Below, piece by piece: positions 1 to 6,071 of a stretch of DNA of 24,908 nt (positions are counted from its first letter, which is position 1; the number at the start of each line of letters is the position of its first letter). Under the pieces are notes generated by a model that worked only from the letters and a program-made list of their open reading frames with translations, was not told where the DNA came from and did no database searches. The stretch comes from a virus. The stretch lies in IMG/VR virus record IMGVR_UViG_3300048583_000202, positions 1 through 24,908 of that record; one strand, given 5' to 3'. The position numbers were made by a program, and so were the translations under genes.

Positions 1-2
1 CA

Positions 3-1034
3 GGCATAGGCGATGCGGCTGCATATATTGGTGTGGATGGGTCAGGATTAGTTCCAATCGCTCAAAACGTCGCTAAGTCGTTGGAAGCATTCAAGAATGT
101 AAACTCAACCAGTGTATTTGGTGCCTCTGCGGCAATGTTTGCTTTAACACCTGCCCTTATAGCCATGTTCGGTGCACAGGGTATTGCTACAGTTCTTGAC
201 TCAATGACTAAGTTTGTTCAATTTATTTCTGGAACAGATGATCCTATAACACAAACTGTGGAAAATCTCAAGAAATTTGAGCAAATTGACTATCGCAAGT
301 TCACCACAGCTGGGGGAAAAGCAGTAGGAGATGTTCTTTCAAATCTAGGAAAGGGAATTTCAAGTTTCTCCTCCGCAAACTTGGGAGCAGTAGTTGATGG
401 AGTTCTTTCATCATTCCTTAGCCTGTTTACACGAGACGATCACCCATTTGATGCGATCATTGAATTTGGGAAAGAAGCCGATACAGTTGACAAAGCAGCA
501 AAGTCCCTAGAAAGATTGGCTGCAGCGCTAGAAAAATTCTCTACTGTCCGCTATGCTGGGACGGAAGTCGATTTTAAAGCTCTAGCCGATAACTTGTCAA
601 TGGCAGTACCGGTTCTTGATGCGGTTCTTAACGGAGGGGTGATACAACGTGATTGGGCATATGATCGAGAAATAACTAGAGGTCTCTTGGCTCCAGAATT
701 CAGATTGCAAGAAGGAATAGATGCTATAGCGCAGTTCAGAAAGGCAATGACTGAACTGAATATGTCCTCATATATGACATTGCCCAATACTGGATCACCT
801 GCGCCTGAAGGTCTTATGATGACTCCATCTGCCCAAGCTTCGACTAATGCTTCCAGAGTGGGGGCTATCGAACGAGCAGCCGGAATGGCGGAAATACAAC
901 GCTATTTGGGGACTGTTGTGAACTCTCCGACGAGTATTGTAAATGGAGGAAGCACGAATACATCAAGCACGACAATTAATCAAGTTATTACACCCCATCG
1001 AAGCTTGGACCGCCCTGCATATCTTCTAGACTAA
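3..1034 (+). CDS. Virion structural protein, tape-measure-like, C-terminal part (5' end outside window)
   Basis: The reading frame is open from base 3, so the window starts inside the gene. The first in-frame GTG at 33 is not a convincing start because codons upstream remain open and it has no ribosome binding site. The visible 340 or so residues are rich in Ala, Ser and Gly. Hydrophobic stretches near the N-terminal side of the visible part (around ALTPALIAMFG) are followed by long amphipathic helical segments, and the tail is Ser/Thr/Asn-rich. This composition is typical of the C-terminal part of phage tail tape-measure or other large virion proteins. I do not recognise a specific family. 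It is on the plus strand, opposite to the replication genes, and ends at a strong terminator, which fits a late structural operon entering from the left. Confidence 0.6.
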   Translation, partial: GIGDAAAYIGVDGSGLVPIAQNVAKSLEAFKNVNSTSVFGASAAMFALTPALIAMFGAQGIATVLDSMTKFVQFISGTDDPITQTVENLKKFEQIDYRKFTTAGGKAVGDVLSNLGKGISSFSSANLGAVVDGVLSSFLSLFTRDDHPFDAIIEFGKEADTVDKAAKSLERLAAALEKFSTVRYAGTEVDFKALADNLSMAVPVLDAVLNGGVIQRDWAYDREITRGLLAPEFRLQEGIDAIAQFRKAMTELNMSSYMTLPNTGSPAPEGLMMTPSAQASTNASRVGAIERAAGMAEIQRYLGTVVNSPTSIVNGGSTNTSSTTINQVITPHRSLDRPAYLLD

Positions 1035-1055
1035 AAAGGCCCGTGAGGGCCTTTT
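1034..1055. terminator. Bidirectional rho-independent terminator
   Basis: The sequence AAAAGGCCC-GTGA-GGGCCTTTT forms a perfect 9-bp stem with a GNRA-type tetraloop. It has T-runs in both directions and sits exactly between the convergent structural gene (stop TAA at 1032-1034) and gene 32 (stop at 1058). It should end transcripts from both strands. Confidence 0.9.
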
Positions 1056-1057
1056 CC

Positions 1058-1990
1058 TTAGTCGATAGATTGTGCCAATTTTTTGAAGTATTCCATTGAC
1101 GCATCATCATCGTCATCTTCATCCTCAAGAGCAGGAGGACTTTCCTTGAGTTTGGCTGGAGCAGTTTCCTTGATCTTAGTTGGAGTACTAAAGTCAATTG
1201 AATCCTCATCATCGGAAGGTACAGTTTCCGTAGAAGTGACACCAAGCGCTCGATTTAGTCTTGCTTGAAGTTCCTCGTATGTCTTGAATGTGGATGGATC
1301 AAGAAGTGCTTGTAGAGAATGGCACTGATTGCAAATTTCTTCCATTTCATCATCAGACAATTTTTCACCATTTGGTCCGACCATGGAGGCAGGGGGAGCA
1401 AACTCAGATTTGTCATAGTTCGGCCAACCGCCGTCACCTTGACGAATCTTAAGTCGGAAGTCAGCACCTTCCCAAAGGTCAAATGGATTCACGCGAACAT
1501 CGGTTTCGAACTGAGGATTCATGGCTTCCTTGAGTTTTTCCATGATTTTGGGCCCAAACTTATACAGGAAAACTTTTCCCTCGTTGGAAGGATTACCTTT
1601 GTCTTGAACGACATAGATATTTGCATAGAAATTTTTACGAAGTTTCTGTTTTCTAGCTAGGTCCTTATTGGCTTCAATTCCAGAATTCCAAAGCTTGGAA
1701 TTGTATTCCCCACATGGGTCGGGGAGATCTAAGGTACGAAGAGACTTCTCGATGTACCACCCGCCTGGGCCCTGAAAGCCGTGGTCTAGAACTTTGACGA
1801 ATGGATATTCCTCATTAGCGGGAGCTGGGAGAAAGCGGATAACAGCATATCCGACCCCTGCTTTATCTGTTGTGGGTTTCCAGATCTTGTCATCTGACCC
1901 ACCTTTTGCTCCGGCAAGTTTCTGGAGCTGGCTATTTAGTTTATCAAACTGAGTTGAACGATTTTTCTTTAGTTCAGCGAATGATGGCAT
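1058..1990 (-). CDS. 32: Single-stranded DNA-binding protein, T4 gp32 family
   Basis: The 310-residue protein aligns along its length with T4 gp32. It has a basic N-terminal cooperativity region (KKNRSTQFDKLNSQLQKL), then KAGVGYAVIRFLPA, DHGFQGPGGWYIE, NEGKVFLYKFG and NPFDLWEGADFRLKI, and an acidic tail (LEDEDDDDD). gp32 coats single-stranded DNA at the fork and recruits replication and recombination proteins. Of the four T4 zinc ligands (His64, Cys77, Cys87, Cys90), only the equivalents of His64 (H70) and Cys87 (C93) remain; the other two align with Ser83 and Tyr96. A separate C-x-x-C-H lies near residues 219-223. It is directly downstream of gene 59 and has its own promoter and a structured leader. 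The start ATG at 1990 is preceded by AAGGA. Confidence 0.95.
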   Translation of the reverse strand: MPSFAELKKNRSTQFDKLNSQLQKLAGAKGGSDDKIWKPTTDKAGVGYAVIRFLPAPANEEYPFVKVLDHGFQGPGGWYIEKSLRTLDLPDPCGEYNSKLWNSGIEANKDLARKQKLRKNFYANIYVVQDKGNPSNEGKVFLYKFGPKIMEKLKEAMNPQFETDVRVNPFDLWEGADFRLKIRQGDGGWPNYDKSEFAPPASMVGPNGEKLSDDEMEEICNQCHSLQALLDPSTFKTYEELQARLNRALGVTSTETVPSDDEDSIDFSTPTKIKETAPAKLKESPPALEDEDDDDDASMEYFKKLAQSID

Positions 1991-1993
1991 GTT

Positions 1994-2046
1994 ACGATTC
2001 CTTACGATTAGGGACGATATTTTAACGATCGAAGCACTATTGCTTC
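1994..2046 (-). promoter_or_regulatory. Gene 32 mRNA leader: hairpin plus four ATCGT repeats (candidate operator)
   Basis: On the minus strand the leader contains a hairpin GAAGCA-ATAG-TGCTTC (2046-2031) followed by four direct copies of ATCGT. On the plus strand these are ACGAT starting at 1994, 2004, 2014 and 2025, a 10-11 nt period. The last copy overlaps the spacer between the ribosome binding site and the ATG. T4 gene 32 is known to be translationally autoregulated through a leader pseudoknot followed by an unstructured gp32-binding tract. The similar layout suggests the same role here, which is inference. Confidence 0.5.
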
Positions 2047-2052
2047 AATGTT

Positions 2053-2060
2053 TATTTATG
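2053..2060 (-). promoter_or_regulatory. Late-promoter-like box CATAAATA upstream of gene 32
   Basis: The minus strand reads CATAAATA, matching the T4 late promoter core TATAAATA at 7 of 8 positions, about 60 nt before the gene 32 start. The phage encodes gp33, a late-transcription coactivator, so late promoters of this kind are expected. A single 8-mer in AT-rich DNA is weak evidence. Confidence 0.35.
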
Positions 2061-2071
2061 GGGAAGATTTA

Positions 2072-2100
2072 GTTATACCACTAAACCCGATACAAGTCAA
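2072..2100 (-). promoter_or_regulatory. Sigma70-like promoter for gene 32
   Basis: The minus strand has -35 TTGACT (2100-2095), a 17-nt spacer, and extended -10 TGG-TATAAC (TATAAC at 2077-2072). The -35 box lies in the last codons of gene 59. The predicted start near 2065 gives gene 32 a leader of about 75 nt holding the hairpin and repeats. Confidence 0.6.
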
Positions 2101-2686
2101 TTAATAAGTTCTTCATTTTGGGTTTGTTTATTTGAACAAATGGAGTATACTTAGAAATAAGTCTTTCGATATCTAGATAAAGAGGATGAGAGGAATAAAG
2201 TTTATTCCAAGTCGGGCAAGGATCGATCAATGTATTCAGAACGGCTAAGGATTCCAGTGAAACGTTTCCTTTGATGTATTCCTTGAGAATACCGGCTATT
2301 GGTGTTCCTCTAATTAGTTCTTCGAAAGTATCGAACCTAGAAAAATCTTGTTTTACAACTTGACTTAATGCTTGAAGTCTTTGTTTTCTTGCCAAATGGA
2401 TTTTATCTGCCTGAGATCCTTTAAGCTGTGAAATTCCATATGAGTTTGACACAAGAAAATTTGAAAGCATATGATCTTCGGCTTCTTTATTCAGACGATA
2501 GCTATAGAAAAAACTCCGCATGGGAGAAGACCTAAATGACGATATTGATGTGGCTACTTTTCCGTGATATTTGAAGAAATCATAGTCGGACGTAAAATGT
2601 AGTTTCAGAGCAATGTATCTACAATACAAATTGTATGCTTCTTGCTCTGAAACATAACCAAGATTAGCCGCCAGCGTCTGCTGCAT
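2081..2686 (-). CDS. 59: Replicative DNA helicase loader, T4 gp59 family
   Basis: This 201-residue protein resembles T4 gp59 (217 residues), the factor that loads the gp41 helicase onto gp32-coated forks. Shared features are the N-terminal A-Y-N-L-Y segment, the YDFFKYHGKV signature (T4 YDVIKYNWCMRV), a helical all-alpha composition and the middle F..LV.N region (LSNFLVSNSYG). Its position between genes 33 and 32 is the conserved T4 order. The start ATG at 2686 overlaps the end of gene 33 by 23 bp, suggesting translational coupling. Residue identity with T4 is low, so the assignment rests on the motif plus synteny. Confidence 0.85.
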   Translation of the reverse strand: MQQTLAANLGYVSEQEAYNLYCRYIALKLHFTSDYDFFKYHGKVATSISSFRSSPMRSFFYSYRLNKEAEDHMLSNFLVSNSYGISQLKGSQADKIHLARKQRLQALSQVVKQDFSRFDTFEELIRGTPIAGILKEYIKGNVSLESLAVLNTLIDPCPTWNKLYSSHPLYLDIERLISKYTPFVQINKPKMKNLLIDLYRV

Positions 2687-2882
2687 TAAGTAATTTCAAC
2701 CTCATTGCGTCTTCTGTGAACTTTGCTTTCATAATATGACTTCGCCGAATAATACTGCCAAGTACCTCAAGCTCTATGTTGTGCTTTTCACAATACATGA
2801 CCGCGGATTCAATAAATGAAACCTCCTCATTTACATGTTCTGCTATAGCACGAAAAAGCTCTTCGTTTGTCTTATCAATCAT
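2664..2882 (-). CDS. 33: Late promoter transcription accessory protein, gp33 family
   Basis: The 72-residue product (starting MIDKTNEELF) has the short core of gp33-type coactivators: an E-x-A-V-x-Y-C-E-x-x-x-I-E-x-E segment (residues about 26-41), then SIIRRSHIMKAKFTEDAMRLKLLN. In T4, gp33 binds the RNA polymerase beta-flap and links it to the sliding clamp for late transcription. It immediately precedes gene 59, as in T4 and its relatives. An in-frame GTG/ATG upstream would add ten residues. I prefer the ATG at 2882 because it forms an ATGA overlap with the upstream gene's stop. The family is short and divergent, so synteny carries part of the weight. Confidence 0.75.
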   Translation of the reverse strand: MIDKTNEELFRAIAEHVNEEVSFIESAVMYCEKHNIELEVLGSIIRRSHIMKAKFTEDAMRLKLLNAADAGG

Positions 2883-3079
2883 GAGTTCAATTGACCAATA
2901 CTCTTGGCCCAAAGTTGTATTTCTTCGATTACAGATTCAAGGGGCCGGTCACCGTGAACTACGCTTCGAACATAATTTCCCCCAATATCATAATAATCAG
3001 ACTTCAACGAAGTTCCATTTGGGCTAGATTTCAGTATTTCAACTCTACCGGTTGATGTGTTTTCGGTGTAAAGTATCAT
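2879..3079 (-). CDS. Small protein of unknown function (66 aa)
   Basis: I do not recognise this protein. It is 66 residues, with a predicted beta-rich first half (YTENTSTGRVEILK, SDYYDIGGNYVRSVV) and an amphipathic C-terminal helix (ESVIEEIQLWAKSIGQL). There are no cysteines and no membrane segment. It overlaps the VWA gene upstream and gene 33 downstream, each by 4 bp (ATGA), so it is translated within the same operon. The tight coupling on both sides is the main evidence that it is real. Confidence 0.7.
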   Translation of the reverse strand: MILYTENTSTGRVEILKSSPNGTSLKSDYYDIGGNYVRSVVHGDRPLESVIEEIQLWAKSIGQLNS

Positions 3080-3876
3080 AGTGACTCCTTGCGCTCATTC
3101 TCAGTGAATGCTCCCGCCGCACGAGCTTCAGTTGCACTCAACCCCGAACTGTAAGCCATTTTCATGGAAAGAGTTGACCGCCCGACAGCATTAATTGCCT
3201 CTGACATGTTCGCGGTATCATACGCAAGAGTGTTATGCGCGTTGAAGCCATATGCAGAAGATTGTGCAAATGCGTCGAGTCCTACACCAAGAAAAATAAA
3301 CGACCAATCTTTTTCTTCGGCGGCTTTCACCATAGCTTTAATTGTTGCAGTATCATAAGCTCGAGAAGTATTTTCTTCACCGTCGGTGAGAATTGTTATG
3401 ATAACAGTCTCGCGGTATTTCTTTTTCTTTTCAGAAAGGATAGAGTTTACAGCCTGCAAAGAAGATCCAATTGCGTCATTGAGATCTGTTGATCCATTTG
3501 CAAAGTAATTTTTAGTCGTGAGTTTTTCCATTTGTTCAATGGGTTTTCTAGAAACCACTACTTGATTTCTACCTGATCCGCAAAATGTTTCGATGGTCAC
3601 AACGGTTTGTGTTGTGGAAGTTTTATCACTTTCGCGATGTTTATCCAATAGCTCATTTACCGCTGATATAGTTTTCTCCACATGGGGAGACATAGACGAT
3701 GAAGCATCCAAAACGAATACTAGATGGCAAAGATTAGGATTCCCCCCTGCGCGCTTTGGTTTGAACTCGGGTGGTGCTACTCTAGAAAGAGTCGGCGAAG
3801 GCTGAAGGGGGATAGGTTGAGGTTGAGTTGGCATAGTAGGCATCAGATTAAGTGGATTGAACGGGATTAGTGTCAT
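3076..3876 (-). CDS. von Willebrand factor A domain protein
   Basis: This 266-residue protein has a proline-rich N-terminal 45 residues followed by a VWA domain. It begins LCHLVFVLDASSSM, with the metal-binding MIDAS residues in D-x-S-x-S (DASSS, about residues 57-61), a Thr in the NGSTDLNDAIG loop, and the Asp of ILTDGEE. VWA domains bind partner proteins through a divalent metal, and no enzymatic role is expected. A clear AGGAG precedes the ATG at 3876. It lies just downstream of the tmRNA and in the same operon direction as the AAA+ ATPase and metallopeptidase-VWA pair at 4931-7907, so it could be a third member of that module. This link is inference. Confidence 0.85.
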   Translation of the reverse strand: MTLIPFNPLNLMPTMPTQPQPIPLQPSPTLSRVAPPEFKPKRAGGNPNLCHLVFVLDASSSMSPHVEKTISAVNELLDKHRESDKTSTTQTVVTIETFCGSGRNQVVVSRKPIEQMEKLTTKNYFANGSTDLNDAIGSSLQAVNSILSEKKKKYRETVIITILTDGEENTSRAYDTATIKAMVKAAEEKDWSFIFLGVGLDAFAQSSAYGFNAHNTLAYDTANMSEAINAVGRSTLSMKMAYSSGLSATEARAAGAFTENERKESL

Positions 3877-3940
3877 TTGCTCTCCTGAATATGTTGAAAG
3901 CCCCCGTTATGTTTCGCGGTGGAAGGCGTACCGATGAGCA

Positions 3941-3982
3941 TCAAGCCGCTAGGCGGACCTCAGGTGCAAAGTTGTTGTTTGC
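3941..3982 (-). other. tmRNA tag reading frame
   Basis: Starting at a GCA resume codon at 3982, the frame reads ANNNFAPEVRLAA and ends at TGA (3943-3941). An A lies at position -4 before the resume codon. The Leu-Ala-Ala end is the typical ClpXP degron, and the start resembles alphaproteobacterial tags such as Caulobacter's ANDNFAEEFAVAA. The frame is too short to be a conventional gene. Confidence 0.88.
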
Positions 3983-4064
3983 ATTTGTAGTTTTATTGCA
4001 GTAACGGCGCTTTCGCCCGGCATCTCGTTTATCTTCCGATCATCGTCGAAACCCTATCAGCCCC

Positions 4065-4129
4065 ATCAGGTATGAGAAGTGAAAACTTATTAATTCCTGC
4101 CCTCTTCACAGTTTAGGCCTTCTCATACT
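4065..4129 (-). other. tmRNA intervening segment with 10-bp closing hairpin
   Basis: Between the encoded CCA (4130) and the coding-piece 5' end (4064) lie 65 nt. GTATGAGAAG (4128-4119) is a perfect inverted copy of CTTCTCATAC (4079-4070), one nucleotide after the CCA and five before GGGG. The hairpin would hold the two halves together in the precursor and mark the region removed during maturation. Confidence 0.8.
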
Positions 4130-4298
4130 TGGTGGAGCTGCCGGCATCGAAGCCGGGTCCGATCATCTTCCGCATCACTTACTTTCTATGGGCAATGCTG
4201 ACCCATTCAAAATCTCTTTGGGGGATAACTTCGGATCCTCGGCCAAGGCGTTCTGGTAGTTATCAACGTACCCGTCCCCAAAGAGAAACTCTATGCCT

Positions 4299-4574
4299 TT
4301 ATTTATGCTCTTTGTAAAAAATTGCTCGACCATCAGAAGCTAAAGACAAAAAATTCCAGTCTCTATCATATCCAGAGCCATCACTGAAAACCTGAAACTC
4401 AATCTCTGCTGGATTTATGAAATCAATTGCAGCTTCATAAACTAGATTGAAATGATGAGAATAAACATCTAAATCTGTTGCACCAAAGAACTTTATCACA
4501 CCTTTCGGTGTTGCAAGTTTTATTTTTTCGCCAACATAGACAAGTTGGTTTTTGATGTATTTTGAGTTGGTCAT
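4299..4574 (-). CDS. Unknown small protein (91 aa)
   Basis: I do not recognise this protein. It is rich in aromatic residues and predicted mostly beta, with no cysteines or membrane segment. The frame can start at 4586 (ATG overlapping the upstream stop as ATGA) or at the fifth codon, ATG 4574. I choose 4574 because GGAGG lies five bases before it, whereas nothing resembling a ribosome binding site precedes 4586. Its stop codon abuts the tmRNA region, and a late-promoter-like box is embedded in its 3' end. Confidence 0.7.
   Translation of the reverse strand: MTNSKYIKNQLVYVGEKIKLATPKGVIKFFGATDLDVYSHHFNLVYEAAIDFINPAEIEFQVFSDGSGYDRDWNFLSLASDGRAIFYKEHK
4300..4307 (-). promoter_or_regulatory. Late-promoter-like box CATAAATA before the tmRNA
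   Basis: The minus strand reads CATAAATA in the last codons of the upstream gene. A transcript starting 5-8 nt downstream would begin near 4293, just before the first helix of the acceptor piece (4285). The same box, followed by AA, precedes gene 32. It could give the tmRNA its own late transcription, but the match is only 7 of 8 in AT-rich sequence. Confidence 0.35.
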
Positions 4575-4585
4575 GTTGTCCTCCA

Positions 4586-4924
4586 TCAGCGGAATTCTAT
4601 AAACCCTTTGTTTAATGCCCAGGAAATGATCAAGATAAAGAACAGCATAACAATATATGGAAGGGCAAACCCAATCGCAAAGATATAACCTGCTAAATAT
4701 GTCAGATATGTGACGAAACTGTATACTACAAATTCAATAGTGATTGATTTTAGAGGTTTTTCTGGAGCTGGTTCGACCTCATATAATCCAACAAGAACGA
4801 AAAGAAGAATTGCATAGAATCGTATGGCAGAAAGAATAAAGAAAGCCACTGGCAATAAGATATACTCTGGGTACCAGAATGCCGGTGTAAATAAAGCCAT
4901 TATGATTGTGAATTGAGATGGCAT
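4586..4924 (-). CDS. Small integral membrane protein (112 aa)
   Basis: The protein is strongly hydrophobic, with about four predicted membrane segments: YILLPVAFFILSAI, FYAILLFVLVGLY, the FVVYSFVTYLTYLAGYIFAIGF stretch, and PYIVMLFFILIISWAL. A short charged loop (EVEPAPEKPLKS) lies in the middle. It probably sits in the host inner membrane. No family recognised. It follows the MoxR-type ATPase by 6 bp and is cotranscribed with the VWA/metallopeptidase module, so a membrane partner role for that module is possible but unproven. The start ATG at 4924 has no clear ribosome binding site, suggesting coupling to the upstream gene. Confidence 0.75.
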   Translation of the reverse strand: MPSQFTIIMALFTPAFWYPEYILLPVAFFILSAIRFYAILLFVLVGLYEVEPAPEKPLKSITIEFVVYSFVTYLTYLAGYIFAIGFALPYIVMLFFILIISWALNKGFIEFR

Positions 4925-4930
4925 GTGTTA

Positions 4931-6061
4931 TCAGAACGGGGTGTTGTCATAGTCAGATGATTGTTTAGTCTTAGAGGTTTCTGGTTTTGACTCCCCTTCG
5001 TGCTTCGAATAGAACTCTAAAAATGCAATCTTAGTATCTTCGTCAAATTTATTCATGCAAAGGGTCAGAGCTTTTTTACGGTCCATGAAAATAGAGTATG
5101 TTTCGGCAATATGGCAAAGCCTACGAGTCGTGATAACTTCATTAAGCCCACCATTATCAAACGCCTTACGGATGGACCCTGCCCATTTGAGCAAAGTATC
5201 CACAAATTCTGTATCCTTAACACCTACGTGACTAAAATGGTTGACCAGAATTTTGCGTTCGGTTCTCATATCCGGATACTTCTGTTCAATTGTTACCGTG
5301 AACCGCTCAAGAAAAGCGTCGTCAATGATCTGGGCGGCAATAAATCGGCCGTCGTTTGATCCCTTTCCCTTTGTATTTGCTGTAGCGATAACATTGAAGC
5401 CTGGGGCAGGAGAAATAAGTTCTCCAGTTTTCTTGAGCAAGACTGGTTTACCTTCAAGCACACCCTGCAAGCAGAACAGTTTATTTGTCCCTCGGTCGAT
5501 TTCATCAATCAGCAGAATTGCACCGGCTTCCATTGCTTTTACAACTGGGCCTTTCTCAAAGACCGTATCACCATTCACGAGTCGGAAGCCTCCTAGCAAA
5601 TCTTCTTCGTCTGTAGCTGGATTGATTTGAATGCGCATCATTGATCTTCCCAAATTTGCACAAGCTTGTTCGACCATCATGGTTTTTCCATTGCCGGACA
5701 AGCCGGTTATGAATGTCGGGAAGAAAAGCTTGGAGCTAATGATGCTCTCGATATCAGAATAATTACCCCAAGGCACATATCTTTCATCGGAGGAAGGAAC
5801 ATAGATGTTATCTGTCGGCTTAGAGCTAACATTCTGTTCTTTCCGCCGCACAAATGTCGCAGACGAATCAGAGGAAAACTCTTTCAAAGAAGAGGCATCA
5901 TAAACACCAAACCGAACTTTTCGGAGAGTTTGAATCACATGGGAAATTTCCTTTGGGGTCAATCCATGTGTGGACAGATGATCTATAATACTTGCTCTGG
6001 GCCATTCGGTCTTGCCGGCCTTATTGCAAAGTTCCTCTAGGAGGAGTTTAGCTTTATCCAT
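4931..6061 (-). CDS. MoxR/CobS-type AAA+ ATPase
   Basis: The 376-residue protein has an N-terminal helical region of about 55 residues (possible winged-helix or CobS-like N domain), a linker, then an AAA+ domain. Walker A is GLSGNGKT (120-127), Walker B LLIDEID (183-189), sensor 1 ATANT (226-230), and an arginine-finger region DDAFLERF (248-255). This is the AAA_5/CobS-MoxR branch, which remodels partner proteins together with VWA-domain proteins. Phage copies are often annotated as cobaltochelatase CobS, but nothing here indicates cobalamin synthesis. It is 10 bp downstream of a large VWA protein with a metallopeptidase motif, the usual pairing. AAGGA precedes the ATG. The C-terminal tail is polar (SKPETSKTKQSSD). 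Confidence 0.9.
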   Translation of the reverse strand: MDKAKLLLEELCNKAGKTEWPRASIIDHLSTHGLTPKEISHVIQTLRKVRFGVYDASSLKEFSSDSSATFVRRKEQNVSSKPTDNIYVPSSDERYVPWGNYSDIESIISSKLFFPTFITGLSGNGKTMMVEQACANLGRSMMRIQINPATDEEDLLGGFRLVNGDTVFEKGPVVKAMEAGAILLIDEIDRGTNKLFCLQGVLEGKPVLLKKTGELISPAPGFNVIATANTKGKGSNDGRFIAAQIIDDAFLERFTVTIEQKYPDMRTERKILVNHFSHVGVKDTEFVDTLLKWAGSIRKAFDNGGLNEVITTRRLCHIAETYSIFMDRKKALTLCMNKFDEDTKIAFLEFYSKHEGESKPETSKTKQSSDYDNTPF

Positions 6062-6071
6062 AATGTAATCC

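Larger units (their letters stand above)
3901..4290 (-). ncRNA. ssrA: tmRNA, circularly permuted two-piece form (precursor; outer ends approximate)
   Basis: On the minus strand the 3' half comes first: a T-arm (CCGGC-TTCGAT-GCCGG) and CAGCTCC-A-CCA ending at 4130. A 65-nt intervening segment follows, then the 5' half beginning GGGGCTG at 4064. GGGGCTG pairs with CAGCTCC over 7 bp, giving a G3-U70 wobble, the alanyl-tRNA synthetase identity element, with discriminator A and encoded CCA. After a TTTCGACG D-arm-like segment comes a tag reading frame (3982-3941). Upstream in the acceptor piece a 10-bp helix joins 4285-4276 with 4223-4214. The T-loop appears one nucleotide short. This is the arrangement known for alphaproteobacteria and a few other lineages; mature pieces are acceptor (about 4290-4130) and coding (4064 to about 3901). 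It should rescue stalled ribosomes and tag the stalled peptide for proteolysis. Confidence 0.92.

Noticed and set aside
1083-1660. Plus-strand open frames opposite gene 32
   Set aside because: They mirror the low-complexity acidic tail and codons of gene 32; no start signals.
4129-4317. Plus-strand open frame of 62 codons
   Set aside because: It is the complement of the tmRNA acceptor piece; the RNA structure explains the sequence and there is no ribosome binding site.
4130-4480. One-piece standard tmRNA extending upstream from the CCA end
   Set aside because: The matching GGGGCTG 5' strand and tag are downstream (4064 and 3982), and the upstream region is coding.
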